Shown: positions 49,190 to 58,498, counted from the first letter of the stretch. The stretch: 64,000 nt of DNA from Citrobacter sp. R56 (GCF_016811995.1 NZ_CP069159.1:3410001-3474000); one strand, 5' to 3'. The notes: generated by a model from the sequence alone, not told the origin. Made by a program: numbers and translations.

Positions 49190-49231
49190 TGTGAAACAAG
49201 ACATATTTTTGTGAGCAAGGGTTTTTATAAT
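49190..49231 (+). promoter_or_regulatory. CRP-like site and -10 box of the tsx promoter
   Basis: TGTGAAACAAGACATA (49190-49205) has a perfect left CRP half-site and a weak right one. A perfect TATAAT lies at 49226-49231, which puts the CRP centre near -41, the class II position. E. coli tsx is known to use cAMP-CRP with CytR, and DeoR on a second promoter. Another CRP/CytR-like stretch, AACGTGAACGCAATCGATTACG, is just upstream. Confidence 0.7.
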
Positions 49232-49316
49232 AGGTTCCGCAGAAACACGAAATATTTAGAAACGCAATTTGCGCCTTTTTCACTCCCGCAAGGGATTTTT
49301 AAACAGTGGCATACAT

Positions 49317-50195
49317 ATGAAAAAAACATTACTCGCAGCCGGTGCAGTGCTGGCGCTCTCGTCGTCTTTCACCGTTAATGCAGCTGAAAACGACAAACCG
49401 GAATATCTTTCTGACTGGTGGCACCAGAGCGTAAACGTGGTCGGTAGCTACCACACGCGTTTCGGACCGCAGATCCGTAACGATACCTATCTGGAATATG
49501 AAGCTTTCGCGAAAAAAGACTGGTTTGACTTCTACGGCTACGCGGATGCCCCGGTATTCTTCGGTGGTAACACCGATGCGAAAGGTATCTGGAACCACGG
49601 TTCCCCGCTGTTTATGGAAATCGAACCGCGTTTCTCTATCGACAAACTGACCAATACCGACCTGAGCTTTGGTCCGTTTAAAGAGTGGTACTTCGCGAAC
49701 AACTACATCTACGACATGGGTCGTAACAAAGATGGTCGCCAGAGCACCTGGTACATGGGTCTGGGTACCGACATCGACACCGGTCTGCCGATGAGCCTGT
49801 CCATGAACGTCTATGCGAAATACCAGTGGCAGAACTACGGCGCTGAAAATGAAAACGAGTGGGATGGCTACCGTTTCAAAGTGAAATACTTTGTACCAAT
49901 CACCCAACTGTGGGGCGGTAACCTGAGCTACATCGGCTTCACCAACTTCGACTGGGGTTCCGATCTGGGCGACAAGAGCCAGTATGCTGAAAATGGTATT
50001 AAACAGCGTACTAACGACTCCATCGCGTCAAGCCACATCCTGGCACTGAACTACGATCACTGGCATTACTCTGTCGTTGCCCGTTACTGGCATAACGGTG
50101 GTCAATGGAATGACGATGCCGATCTGAACTGGATGAAAGAGAACGTCCGTTCTACCGGTTGGGGTGGATACCTGGTCGTAGGTTATAACTTCTAA
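49317..50195 (+). CDS. tsx: Nucleoside-specific channel-forming protein Tsx
   Basis: A 292-residue outer-membrane 12-stranded beta barrel that takes up nucleosides and serves as the receptor for phage T6 and colicin K in E. coli. A signal peptide ends at VNA-AEND; the barrel ends with the phenylalanine NF typical for BAM recognition. The sequence is nearly identical to E. coli Tsx up to about residue 180, with changes in the later loops (for example around [13 protein letters not shown]), which are the phage-exposed regions. The ATG at 49317 gives the signal peptide. The CRP-like site upstream suggests catabolite control. Confidence 0.97.
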   Translation: MKKTLLAAGAVLALSSSFTVNAAENDKPEYLSDWWHQSVNVVGSYHTRFGPQIRNDTYLEYEAFAKKDWFDFYGYADAPVFFGGNTDAKGIWNHGSPLFMEIEPRFSIDKLTNTDLSFGPFKEWYFANNYIYDMGRNKDGRQSTWYMGLGTDIDTGLPMSLSMNVYAKYQWQNYGAENENEWDGYRFKVKYFVPITQLWGGNLSYIGFTNFDWGSDLGDKSQYAENGIKQRTNDSIASSHILALNYDHWHYSVVARYWHNGGQWNDDADLNWMKENVRSTGWGGYLVVGYNF

Positions 50196-50208
50196 TTGCG
50201 CTAAGTAG

Positions 50209-50268
50209 CCAGATGGCTTACCGGCCTACGTGATTATCGTAGGCCCGGCAAGCTAAGCGGCACCGGGC
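50209..50268. repeat. REP/BIME between tsx and yajD
   Basis: Two REP-type units: GCCAGATGGCTTACCGGCCTAC and GTAGGCCCGGCAAGC...CACCGGGC. They directly precede the shared terminator. Confidence 0.75.
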
Positions 50269-50308
50269 AAAAAAAGCACCGAACGAAAATAGCGTCGGTG
50301 CTTTTTTT
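50269..50308. terminator. Bidirectional terminator between tsx and yajD
   Basis: AAAAAAAGCACCGA (50269-50282) is the exact reverse complement of TCGGTGCTTTTTTT (50295-50308). With A and T runs in both arms it works in either direction. The yajD stop codon overlaps its right edge. Confidence 0.95.
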
Positions 50309-50654
50309 ATTTCTTCTTATCCATCATCGCTTTCAAATCAGCGAACGGATTGTACTTCGCTTCCCCGACATCCTTCTGCGCATCTTCCCCGGCAATGACC
50401 GTGGAACCATACAGATCGGCCTCAGTGTATTTTGAATGCTCGTGATCGTGGCAGTAGAGGCAAAGCAGTTCCCAGTTACTGCCATCTTCCGGATTATTGG
50501 TGTGGTCGTGATCCATATGATGTACCGTCAATTCACGCAGGTTCGAGTAGACAAACTCGCGCGAGCAACGCCCACAGACCCAGGGGAAGAGTTTCAGCGC
50601 TTTTTCACGATAGCCGCTTTCCAGCCGCGCATAATTTTTGGGGATTATCGCCAT
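50307..50654 (-). CDS. yajD: HNH nuclease family protein YajD
   Basis: A 115-residue HNH-domain protein. Zinc-type cysteines in CGRCSREF and CLYCHDHEH flank the HNH core VHHMDHDHTNNPEDGSNWELL. Small proteins like this are found in many genomes and are suspected nucleases; no physiological role is established. The length and sequence match E. coli YajD. In E. coli, yajD is next to secF; here about 5 kb of accessory DNA separates them. Confidence 0.95.
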   Translation of the reverse strand: MAIIPKNYARLESGYREKALKLFPWVCGRCSREFVYSNLRELTVHHMDHDHTNNPEDGSNWELLCLYCHDHEHSKYTEADLYGSTVIAGEDAQKDVGEAKYNPFADLKAMMDKKK

Positions 50655-50739
50655 GATGATGAAGTACCAGGGTTAACTATAAGGTCATGTGCAGTTTCCC
50701 GCGAAGCTGACTTTTTATCAATCCCGGAGAGAGGACTAT

Positions 50740-51432
50740 TTACGGCCTTTCTTCACATTGCACTTTACGCAAGAAATCACTCAACGAGCGGTTAGCGTCT
50801 TCACGGAAACGTCGGTCAAGCGGGGTAATCTGCAGGCAACGGTCAACGCGAAAACAGCGGTAATCTTCACGCCGCTCACACCAGGCAATCAACAGCCAGT
50901 GTTCTGCCCAGAAGAACATCCCGAGCGGCTGCACGTCCCGCCAGCTGAGATGTCCGGCTTCATCGCGATAATGCAACGCCAGTACCTGCTGCACCGATAC
51001 CGCCTGGTGAATGAGATCAAAGGCACTGCGGGAATGCGGCTGCGTACCAAAATCAGGCGCAAATATCCTCGTCTGCTCAGCCCGGCGGCGGCTCTCTTCC
51101 GGCAATATCGCCAGCACCTTCTCCTGCGCGGACTCCAGTTCCCGCGAAAGGGAATCCCCTCCCCATGTTTTCAGCAAACGAATGGCCACCATCAACGCTT
51201 CTGATTCGCGGTGCGTTAACATCAGCGGAGGCAGATCAAAGCCCGCAATTAAGCGATACCCGATCCCCGCTTCGCCTTCCACTGGTACACCGGATAATGA
51301 AAGGTCGCGGATATCGCGATAGATTGTCCGCTCGGAAACCTCGAGCCGTTCGGCCAGCAGCGCCGCCGTTGTCAGCCGCCTGCCACGCAGGATTTGCACA
51401 ATCTGAAACAAGCGGTCGGCGCGTCGGGTCAT
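50740..51432 (-). CDS. HTH/WYL-domain transcriptional regulator (YafY-like)
   Basis: A 230-residue regulator with an N-terminal DeoR-type winged helix (about 5-60; LLAERLEVSERTIYRDIRDLS) and a WYL domain (about 130-220) that probably binds a small ligand or nucleic acid. The WYL core is seen as VLALHYRDE and the later WAEHWLLIAWCERREDYRCFRVDR. I chose the ATG at 51432 because it has a spaced GAGAG; the in-frame GTG two codons upstream sits on that site. It is 24 bp after the VOC gene on the same strand, so these form a two-gene operon; it may control the VOC gene. Confidence 0.88.
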   Translation of the reverse strand: MTRRADRLFQIVQILRGRRLTTAALLAERLEVSERTIYRDIRDLSLSGVPVEGEAGIGYRLIAGFDLPPLMLTHRESEALMVAIRLLKTWGGDSLSRELESAQEKVLAILPEESRRRAEQTRIFAPDFGTQPHSRSAFDLIHQAVSVQQVLALHYRDEAGHLSWRDVQPLGMFFWAEHWLLIAWCERREDYRCFRVDRCLQITPLDRRFREDANRSLSDFLRKVQCEERP

Positions 51433-51456
51433 TTTCACTCTCTGTGTTAGCGATGA

Positions 51457-51822
51457 TTACACGGGTTGATGCAGGCCAACACGATTGCCTTCACTGTCGG
51501 TAAACAGCGCAATAGTGCCGATATTCTGCCCCAGGTCGAGCGGCCCAAAGACGCACTCGCCGCCAGCGGTAGTGACGCGTTCAAGTGATGCCGCCAGATC
51601 TGCCGTATGCAGATAAATAATAGCGCCGTGCGTCGATGGCGTAATCCCATCAAATTTTGCCAGTGCGCCCCCGGTTGCCGGTTCGTCATAGGGGAAAACG
51701 GCCAGATCAGCGCAATCCATTTTTTCACGGCGTAGCGACATCTGCATCACCGGCTCATAGAACGCAATGGCGCGCTCCATATCCGCAACCGGAATTTCAA
51801 ACCAATTAATAATGCTTTTCAT
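51457..51822 (-). CDS. VOC-family (glyoxalase/bleomycin-resistance fold) protein
   Basis: A 121-residue protein with one pair of beta-alpha-beta-beta-beta modules (INWFEIPVADMERAIAFYEPVMQM at the N-terminus and GAIIYLHTADLAASLERV in the second half). Members of this group include small metal-dependent lyases, dioxygenases and resistance proteins; nothing in the sequence fixes the substrate. The ending FTDSEGNRVGLHQPV carries the usual last metal-site glutamate region, but here the residue is shifted. The start follows AGGAGGAACC, a strong ribosome site. It is divergent from the iron transporter and upstream of the WYL regulator. Confidence 0.85.
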   Translation of the reverse strand: MKSIINWFEIPVADMERAIAFYEPVMQMSLRREKMDCADLAVFPYDEPATGGALAKFDGITPSTHGAIIYLHTADLAASLERVTTAGGECVFGPLDLGQNIGTIALFTDSEGNRVGLHQPV

Positions 51823-52005
51823 GGTTCCTCCTGCCTGTTTGGGTGAGTTCAGGAGAGATCATAAAGCAGGGCTACTGACAGCATACTGTCAGTAGTGATC
51901 ACCGTTTTTACATTCCGTCGTTCCCCTCATCGACGCCGCCGCCCCTGCCATATCACATCGTTGATTAAAGTTTTGTAAATGTGAATCAGTTGCATTTCCC
52001 CATAA

Positions 52006-52035
52006 TTGTCACTGCTACTGATTATCATTTATTGT
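52006..52035 (+). promoter_or_regulatory. Fur-box promoter of the iron ABC transporter
   Basis: TTGTCA (52006-52011) and TATTGT (52030-52035) form a plausible -35/-10 pair with an 18-bp spacer. The Fur core TGATAATNATTATCA is matched at 12 of 14 informative positions by the 15 bases at 52013-52027, which lie between the two elements. Fur-Fe would occlude the promoter, so expression should rise with iron starvation. Confidence 0.82.
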
Positions 52036-52102
52036 ATGCGCGCCTGAAGAACAGGCTCCTGTTCGGATCACGATTAGTTCCAATTACTCCGGGATAAAAA
52101 CG

Positions 52103-53140
52103 ATGAATGCTCTGCCCAGCATCAGACTGCACCGAATCACTCTTGCATCAGCCCTGGCTCTCTGTTTCAGCGCACCCGCGCTGGCCGAGGAGACATTGAC
52201 CCTCTACACCACGCGTGAACCTGGCCTGATTCAGCCATTACTCGATAGCTGGACACAATCCAGCGGCGTCAAAGTGAGCACGGTTTATATTAAAGACGGC
52301 ATGCTCGAACGCGTGAAAGCGGAAGGTAAAAATTCCCCTGCTGACCTGCTGATGACCGTCGATGCCGGTAATCTCATCGATTTAGTCGAAGCGGGCGTGA
52401 CGCAGCCGGTACAGTCAGACGCGCTGAAGGCGGCTATTCCGGCCAATTTACGCGGTGAAGATAATCAGTGGTTCGCGCTGTCTATGCGCGCCCGTGTGCT
52501 CTATGCGGACAAATCCCTGCCCATTGATAACTGGCATTACGAACAGCTTTCCAGCCCGGAATACAAAGGTAAAGTGTGTATCCGTTCCGGGCAGCATCCT
52601 TATAACACGGCGCTGATTGCCGCCATGATTGCCCACCACGGTGAAGCGAAAACCGAAGAGTGGCTGCGTGGCGTGAAGGCGAACCTGGCGCGTAAAGCCA
52701 CCGGCGGTGACCGTGACGTCGCCCGGGATATTCTCGGCGGCATTTGTGATATCGGTCTGGCGAACTCCTATTACGTCGGCCACATGAAAAATGCAAAAGA
52801 AGGCAGCGATGCGCGCCGTTGGGGTGACGCTATTAAAGTCGTTAAGCCGACCTTTGAGCAAGGCGGCACCCATGTGAATATCAGTGGTGCCGCAGTGGCC
52901 CGCTACGCGCCGAATAAAGCAGAGGCCATAAAACTGATGGAATACCTGGTGTCTGCGCCAGCCCAGCAGCTCTACGCCAAAGCAAACTTTGAATATCCGG
53001 TGTTGAAAGGCGTCACGCTTGATCCTGTTATCAGCGCGACCATTGGTGAGATTGACGTCGACAAAGTTCCGTTAACTGAAATTGTGAAATACCGTAAACA
53101 AGCAAGCCTCCTGGTTGATAAAGTTGGATTCGATCAATAA
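52103..53140 (+). CDS. Ferric-iron ABC transporter substrate-binding protein (FutA/IdiA type)
   Basis: A 345-residue periplasmic binding protein with a signal peptide ending at ALA-EET. It follows the FutA/IdiA family along its length: ADLLMTVDAGNL, SMRARVLYADKS, IRSGQHPYNTALIAAM, the hinge tyrosines in GLANSYYVGHM (usual Fe ligands), GTHVNISGAAVA and NFEYPVLKGV. The N-terminal lobe reads YTTREPGL where some family members have ligand His-Tyr residues, so iron co-ordination in that lobe may differ. The Fur box upstream and the permease/ATPase downstream support ferric-iron import. It overlaps the permease frame by 26 bp. Confidence 0.9.
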   Translation: MNALPSIRLHRITLASALALCFSAPALAEETLTLYTTREPGLIQPLLDSWTQSSGVKVSTVYIKDGMLERVKAEGKNSPADLLMTVDAGNLIDLVEAGVTQPVQSDALKAAIPANLRGEDNQWFALSMRARVLYADKSLPIDNWHYEQLSSPEYKGKVCIRSGQHPYNTALIAAMIAHHGEAKTEEWLRGVKANLARKATGGDRDVARDILGGICDIGLANSYYVGHMKNAKEGSDARRWGDAIKVVKPTFEQGGTHVNISGAAVARYAPNKAEAIKLMEYLVSAPAQQLYAKANFEYPVLKGVTLDPVISATIGEIDVDKVPLTEIVKYRKQASLLVDKVGFDQ

Positions 53141-54812
53141 GTCACTTCATCTGACGACGTTACGCGGCCTGGTTTCCGGGCCGCAGTCGTTATTAACGCC
53201 GCTGCATCTTGGCGCGCTGTGTATTGCGCTGGGCGTACTCACCCCTATCGTGGCGCTCATCTGGCAGGCAACACAGGCTGACTTCTCCCATTGGGATAAT
53301 CTCATTACCTTTGTGCTGCCCTCCGTTCTGAAAAATACCGTGCTGTTACTGGCGGGGGTAGCGGTGATGGTGGGCGTCATTGGCGTCGGCAGCGCATGGG
53401 CGGTCACGGCATGGGACTTCCCCGGGCGTAAAATCCTCAGTTGGGCGCTGCTGCTGCCGCTGGCAATGCCGACCTATATTGTGGCATTTGCCTGGCTCGA
53501 TTTAATGCATCCCATCGGCCCGCTGCAAACATTCATCCGTTTTTTATTGGGGTTTGACAGCCCGAGACAGTTCCGTCTGCCTGATTTGCGCTCACTCCCA
53601 GGCGCCATTATTCTGCTCGGTTTAGTGTTGTACCCTTATGTTTACCTGACGACCCGGGCAATGTTTATTAGCCAGCCAGCACACCTGCTGGAAGCTGCCC
53701 GCACGTTGGGCTGCGGCGCTGCCGGGACCTTCTTCCGCGTTGCGCTGCCGCTGGCACGCCCGGCGCTGGCAGTCGGTATCAGTCTGGCGTTGCTGGAAAC
53801 GCTGAACGACATTGGCGCGTCCGAATTTCTCGGCGTGCAAACCCTGACCGTCACCGTGTACACCACCTGGATTTCTCGCTCTGATTTGGCATCCGCTGCG
53901 CAAATCGCCTGCATGATGCTGATGTTTATTTTCTGCATTCTGACGCTGGAATTTTATGGCCGCAGGAAACAGGGGTTTAGCAGCCGCAGCCTGCGGGAAA
54001 TTCAACCCACACGCGTACACGGCTGGCGCGGATGGCTTCTCGGCGCGATCATTGCGCTGCCGGTGATCCTCGGGTTTCTGGCTCCGGTCCTGTTTTTGGT
54101 CTGGGAAAGCCTAAAACGGTTAGGTGAAGAGAATCCGCTTTCCGCCTCGTTACTTTCGGCATTGCAAAACACGCTGACGCTGGCGGCGGGAACCACCCTT
54201 GTGGTTGTGTGCGTCAGTTTGCTGGTGGCGTGGAGTGCGCGCCATAGTGCTGCTGACAACGCGATGCCGGGATTTCGTCGCGGCGTCATGCGCCTGGCCT
54301 CCCTGGGCTACGCGGTTCCGGGGACCATTCTGGCGATTGGTTTTCTGACGCCAGCGATGGCGGTCGATAAATGGCTGGCAGATTTACTGGAAATTCGCGG
54401 CTTGCCGTTGATGTCTGCGGGCATATTACTGGTTATCTGCTGTGCCATGCGTTTCCAGGCCATTGCCATCGGCGCACTGGATTCCGGGCTCGGCCGCATC
54501 CCCCCTTCCCTTGAGCAAGCCTCGCGTTTGTTAGGGGAGAATGGCGCAGGAACGTTTGCCCGGGTTCACTTCCCGTTATTGCGCCCGGCGTTGGTGAGTA
54601 GCGCATTATTAGTCTTTGCCGATGCGATGAAAGAGTTGCCCACGACGCTGCTTTTACGTCCGGTCAACTTCGAGACGCTGGCAACGTTGCTTTATGCAGA
54701 AGCCGCTCGCGGAACCTATGAGGAAGGGGCTATTGCCGCCTTAATGATTGTTCTTGCAGGCACACTGCCGGTTATTTTGCTGGTTCGTCATCAACTGACG
54801 CGCCGCCACTAA
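53115..54812 (+). CDS. Ferric-iron ABC transporter permease (FbpB type, fused)
   Basis: A 565-residue inner-membrane permease with about twelve transmembrane helices made of two BPD_transp_1 halves fused in one chain, the form usual for FbpB/SfuB. Each half has its EAA loop for contact with the ATPase: EAARTLGCGAAGTFFRVALP (about 190-210) and EQASRLLGENGAGTFARVHF (about 475-495). The start is uncertain: the TTG at 53115 lies inside the end of the binding-protein gene and no clear ribosome site is seen; coupling to the upstream stop at 53140 is likely. Confidence 0.88.
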   Translation: MIKLDSINKSLHLTTLRGLVSGPQSLLTPLHLGALCIALGVLTPIVALIWQATQADFSHWDNLITFVLPSVLKNTVLLLAGVAVMVGVIGVGSAWAVTAWDFPGRKILSWALLLPLAMPTYIVAFAWLDLMHPIGPLQTFIRFLLGFDSPRQFRLPDLRSLPGAIILLGLVLYPYVYLTTRAMFISQPAHLLEAARTLGCGAAGTFFRVALPLARPALAVGISLALLETLNDIGASEFLGVQTLTVTVYTTWISRSDLASAAQIACMMLMFIFCILTLEFYGRRKQGFSSRSLREIQPTRVHGWRGWLLGAIIALPVILGFLAPVLFLVWESLKRLGEENPLSASLLSALQNTLTLAAGTTLVVVCVSLLVAWSARHSAADNAMPGFRRGVMRLASLGYAVPGTILAIGFLTPAMAVDKWLADLLEIRGLPLMSAGILLVICCAMRFQAIAIGALDSGLGRIPPSLEQASRLLGENGAGTFARVHFPLLRPALVSSALLVFADAMKELPTTLLLRPVNFETLATLLYAEAARGTYEEGAIAALMIVLAGTLPVILLVRHQLTRRH

Positions 54813-54822
54813 AGGAACGACA

Positions 54823-55506
54823 ATGTCAGAAATTGCATTACGCCTTGAGGATGTGCATGTTGCCTATGGCAACAGCCAGCAATCGGTGCTGAACGGATTT
54901 TCAATGTCCTTGCGTAAAGGTGAACTGGCCTGTTTGCTGGGTGCCTCCGGCTGCGGAAAAACCACGGTGTTACGTGCCGTTGCCGGATTTGAACGGTTGC
55001 GAAGCGGTGAGATTTATGTTTCACAACGACGAGTCGCCGGACCGGGCATACATCTGCCGCCAGAGAAACGTCATGTCGGGATGGTATTTCAGGAATATGC
55101 GTTATTCCCCCATCTGACAGCGCAACAAAACGTGGCGTTTGGTTTACGCCGGATGCCGCGTGAGGCGCAACAGGCCAGAGTGACGGAACTGCTAAGAATG
55201 GTGGAATTGCACAGCCATGCGGGCCGCTATCCTCATGAGCTCTCTGGCGGACAACAGCAACGTATCGCATTAGCCCGTGCGCTGGCGCCGCATCCGGACA
55301 TCCTGCTGCTGGATGAACCCTTTTCCAGCCTGGATAAAAAAACACGCGAGCGCCTCGGCACAGAGGTTCGGGATATTTTGCGGGACGCGGGGCAAACCGC
55401 GCTGCTGGTGACGCACAGTGAGCACGAAGCGCAGTTAATGGCTGACCATATTGGTTATGTCCAAATGGGTCAATATCAAAAGAACAGAGACGCACAGTTC
55501 AACTGA
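54823..55506 (+). CDS. Ferric-iron ABC transporter ATPase, short form
   Basis: A 227-residue ABC ATPase with all catalytic motifs: Walker A GASGCGKTT (about 43-51), Q loop VFQEYALFPHL, signature LSGGQQQRIALARAL, Walker B ILLLDEPFSSLD, and H-loop LVTHSEHEA. The FbpC family normally has about 340-350 residues with a C-terminal regulatory (TOBE/OB) domain; here the chain stops right after the nucleotide-binding domain. No leftover TOBE-like sequence is found in any frame downstream, so this looks like a genuine short form and not a fresh frameshift. It is 10 bp after the permease gene. Confidence 0.9.
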   Translation: MSEIALRLEDVHVAYGNSQQSVLNGFSMSLRKGELACLLGASGCGKTTVLRAVAGFERLRSGEIYVSQRRVAGPGIHLPPEKRHVGMVFQEYALFPHLTAQQNVAFGLRRMPREAQQARVTELLRMVELHSHAGRYPHELSGGQQQRIALARALAPHPDILLLDEPFSSLDKKTRERLGTEVRDILRDAGQTALLVTHSEHEAQLMADHIGYVQMGQYQKNRDAQFN

Positions 55507-55615
55507 CAGAAGATCGCCCTTTCCTCCTGATGGCATAAAAGTGCCATCACGCACATGCAGTAACACCTCCCCCGAGAACAATGGGTTTTACTTCCGCAAA
55601 CTCAAACGGATAAGC

Positions 55616-55648
55616 AAAAAAAATCCCGGTCATTTGACCGGGATTTCT
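55616..55648 (-). terminator. Terminator downstream of secF
   Basis: AAATCCCGGTCA (55621-55632) and TGACCGGGATTT (55635-55646) are exact inverse complements with a two-base centre. The A run at 55616-55623 provides U residues to the leftward transcript. It ends the queA-tgt-yajC-secDF operon. Confidence 0.9.
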
Positions 55649-55668
55649 ATGACAGCATGAACGTCTGC

Positions 55669-56640
55669 TTAAGGCAGAATTGACGGCTGATCCGCCCCTT
55701 CTTTCTCGACTTTCTGCTGCAGCATGTGCTCGCGTTTCATCCCCAGCTTCAGCGCCAGCGCTGATGCGACATAGATGGATGAAGCCGTACCGATGGATAC
55801 ACCGATCAGCATGGTCAGTGAGAAGCCTTCCAGTACCGGACCACCGAAGAGGAACAGCATCAGGATAACCATCAAAGTGGTACCGGAAGTGATCAAGGTA
55901 CGGTGCAACGTCTGGGTCAGGGAGACGTTAAAGATCTCGTAAGGCGTACCGCGACGAATCTTACGGAAGTTTTCACGAATACGGTCAGAAACCACGATGC
56001 TGTCGTTCAGCGAGTAACCGATGACCGACATCAGCGATGCGACGATAGTCAGGTCAATCTCGATATGGAACAGCGACAGCACGCCCAGCGTAATGATCAC
56101 GTCGTGCGCAAGAGAGATAACCACACCTGCCGCCAGTCGCCACTCAAAGCGGAAACCGACGTACACCAGGATGGAGATCAGCGCCACAATCAACGCCATG
56201 GCACCCGTTTGCGCCAGATCGGCACCCACGCTTGGTCCGACAAACTCAATACGCTTCACAGCCGCATTCTGGTCGGTGGCTTCGTTGATGATCGTCAGCA
56301 CTTTGCTGCCTAACACCTGACCGCCATTTTCGCCTTCCGTCGGCGGCATGCGCACCATAATGTCGTGGCTGCTGCCGAAGTTTTGCAGTTGCGGCTCTTC
56401 AAAACCCGCCTTCTGCAACGCTTCACGCATGACATCTATTTCTGCTGGTTTTTCCAGCGTAATCTCAATAACCGTACCACCGGTGAAATCCAGCCCCCAG
56501 TTAAAGCCTCGCACGCCCATAATCACAATGGCCGCGATCAGCAAAAGACCGGAGATGCCGAAAGCCCAGTAGTCCCAGCGCATAAAGTCCCAGACTTTAC
56601 GGCCATGGTTCAATTGTTCAACAGTATATTCCTGTGCCAC
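55669..56640 (-). CDS. secF: Protein translocase subunit SecF
   Basis: The 323-residue inner-membrane partner of SecD. The pair uses the proton gradient to pull preproteins out of SecYEG. Six transmembrane helices are seen, with the first periplasmic domain around [12 protein letters not shown] and the RND-type core VEFVGPSVG...[16 protein letters not shown]. The GTG at 56640 gives the E. coli start (M)[15 protein letters not shown] with GGAG at good distance; a longer in-frame ATG at 56685 lies inside secD and was rejected. It starts 10 bp after the secD stop. Confidence 0.97.
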   Translation of the reverse strand: MAQEYTVEQLNHGRKVWDFMRWDYWAFGISGLLLIAAIVIMGVRGFNWGLDFTGGTVIEITLEKPAEIDVMREALQKAGFEEPQLQNFGSSHDIMVRMPPTEGENGGQVLGSKVLTIINEATDQNAAVKRIEFVGPSVGADLAQTGAMALIVALISILVYVGFRFEWRLAAGVVISLAHDVIITLGVLSLFHIEIDLTIVASLMSVIGYSLNDSIVVSDRIRENFRKIRRGTPYEIFNVSLTQTLHRTLITSGTTLMVILMLFLFGGPVLEGFSLTMLIGVSIGTASSIYVASALALKLGMKREHMLQQKVEKEGADQPSILP

Positions 56641-56650
56641 AACGCACTCC

Positions 56651-58498
56651 TCAGATTGACAGCTTGTTGATGCGTTTGCCGCCATACAACAGGTTTACGA
56701 TGGCACGCGTACCGACAATTGCGGTAAACATCGACGTTGCTACACCAATACCGGTGGTGATAGCGAAGCCTTTGATTGCGCCGGTGCCGACTGCATACAG
56801 GATCAGGACTTTAATCAGCGTAGTGATGTTCGCATCAAAGATGGAACTGAATGCACCCGCATAACCTTCGTTGATTGCCTGCTGCACTGAACGCCCGTTG
56901 CTCAACTCTTCTTTGATACGTTCGTTGATCAGTACGTTGGCGTCGACCGCCACCGCAAGGGTTAGCACGATACCCGCAATCCCCGGCATACTCAGCGTGG
57001 CCCCTGGCAGTAACGACATGATGCCGACGATCAGCACCAGGTTAGCAATCAGCGCGCTGGTCGCGATCAGACCGAACTTCTTATAGAAGAAGATCATGAA
57101 CAGAATAGAAACCGCCAGACCTGCCAGACACGCTTCCAGACCCTGTTCGATGTTCTGCATACCCAGCGTTGGGCCGATGGTACGTTCTTCAACAATCTGA
57201 ATCGGCGCAATCAGCGCACCGGCACGCAGCAACAGAGAGAGCTGACGCGCTTCGTTCGGGTTGTCGATGCCGGTAATACGGAAGCTGTTGCCCAGGCGAG
57301 ACTGGATGTTGGCGATGTTGATCACCTCTTCCTGCTTCACCAGTACTGAACGACCGTTAGCATCTTTCTTACCGCTGTCTTTGTACTCCACAAACAGGGT
57401 CGCCATCGGTTTACCGATATTGTCCTTGGTGAAGTTAGACATGATGTTGCCACCCGCGCTGTCCAGCGAGATGTTAACCTGCGGCTGGTTGTATTCGTCC
57501 TGGCTGGAAGTGGAGTCAGTGATATGGTCACCGGTCAGGATCACACGTTTGTACAGCACAACAGGCTGACCTTCGCGGGTCTGTTTCACTTCGGAATCGC
57601 CCGGTACACGCCCGGAAGCGGCAGCAGACTGGTCTACGTTGGTGTTGACCAGACGGAACTCCAGGGTCGCGGTGGCGCCCAGAATCTCTTTCGCACGCGC
57701 AGTATCCTGAATACCCGGCAGCTCAACGACGATGCGGTCTGCACCCTGACGTTGTACGACAGGCTCAGCAACACCCAGTTGGTTAACACGGTTACGCAGG
57801 ATATTGATGTTCTGCTGCACCGCATATTCGCGGGCTTCGCTCAGGCGAGCATCGGTCATTACCGCACGCAGTACATTGCTACCCTGGCTTGTGATCACCA
57901 GATCGCGATGGCGGGGCGTCAGATAAGCGATCGCCTCATCGCGGGCCTTGTCATCACGGAACGTAATGCTCAGACCGTATTTGTCTTCTTTGCGTACAGT
58001 CGTATAAGGAATGCCTTTATCGCGCAGTTCGCTGCGCAGGCTATCGATATTTTGCTCCTGCAGCTTACCCAGAGCGGTGTCCATATCCACTTCCATCAGG
58101 AAGTGAACGCCGCCACGCAGGTCAAGACCGAGTTTCATCGGTTCTGCGTGAATAGCAGCCAGCCAACGCGGGGTCGCTGGAGCAAGGTTTAGCGCCACGA
58201 CGTATTTATCACCCAGCACGCCCACCAGCGCTTCACGTGCGCGCAGTTGGATGTCGGTGGAGTCGAAGCGCGCAAGAATAGCGCCCTCTTCCAGTGCCAC
58301 AGACTTAGCAGTAATTTTTTCTTCTTGTAACGTTTTCTGGACCTGGATCAGCGTTTGCTCACTGGCGGCGACACCGCGCGCGCCAGTGATTTGAACAGCC
58401 GGATCCTCACCATACAGGTTGGGAAGTGCGTAAAGCAGGCCGACGACAATCACGACGACCAGCATAATGTACTTCCACAAAGGATAACGGTTTAACAC
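56651..58498 (-). CDS. secD: Protein translocase subunit SecD
   Basis: A 615-residue inner-membrane subunit with one N-terminal helix, a large periplasmic P1 domain (about 35-445) that binds preproteins, and five more helices at the C-terminus. The motif [15 protein letters not shown] (about 120) and the conserved core [26 protein letters not shown] carry the functional aspartate for proton movement. The length equals E. coli SecD. It is between yajC and secF in the conserved operon. Confidence 0.98.
   Translation of the reverse strand: MLNRYPLWKYIMLVVVIVVGLLYALPNLYGEDPAVQITGARGVAASEQTLIQVQKTLQEEKITAKSVALEEGAILARFDSTDIQLRAREALVGVLGDKYVVALNLAPATPRWLAAIHAEPMKLGLDLRGGVHFLMEVDMDTALGKLQEQNIDSLRSELRDKGIPYTTVRKEDKYGLSITFRDDKARDEAIAYLTPRHRDLVITSQGSNVLRAVMTDARLSEAREYAVQQNINILRNRVNQLGVAEPVVQRQGADRIVVELPGIQDTARAKEILGATATLEFRLVNTNVDQSAAASGRVPGDSEVKQTREGQPVVLYKRVILTGDHITDSTSSQDEYNQPQVNISLDSAGGNIMSNFTKDNIGKPMATLFVEYKDSGKKDANGRSVLVKQEEVINIANIQSRLGNSFRITGIDNPNEARQLSLLLRAGALIAPIQIVEERTIGPTLGMQNIEQGLEACLAGLAVSILFMIFFYKKFGLIATSALIANLVLIVGIMSLLPGATLSMPGIAGIVLTLAVAVDANVLINERIKEELSNGRSVQQAINEGYAGAFSSIFDANITTLIKVLILYAVGTGAIKGFAITTGIGVATSMFTAIVGTRAIVNLLYGGKRINKLSI

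Noticed and set aside
54809-55495. 228-codon open frame opposite the iron ABC ATPase
   Set aside because: The ATPase on the plus strand has all catalytic motifs; the reverse product is Pro/Arg/His-rich noise.
55507-55668. A lost C-terminal domain of the iron ATPase, in a shifted frame
   Set aside because: I read the three forward frames here; none shows TOBE-like sequence, so I do not call a frameshift or pseudogene.
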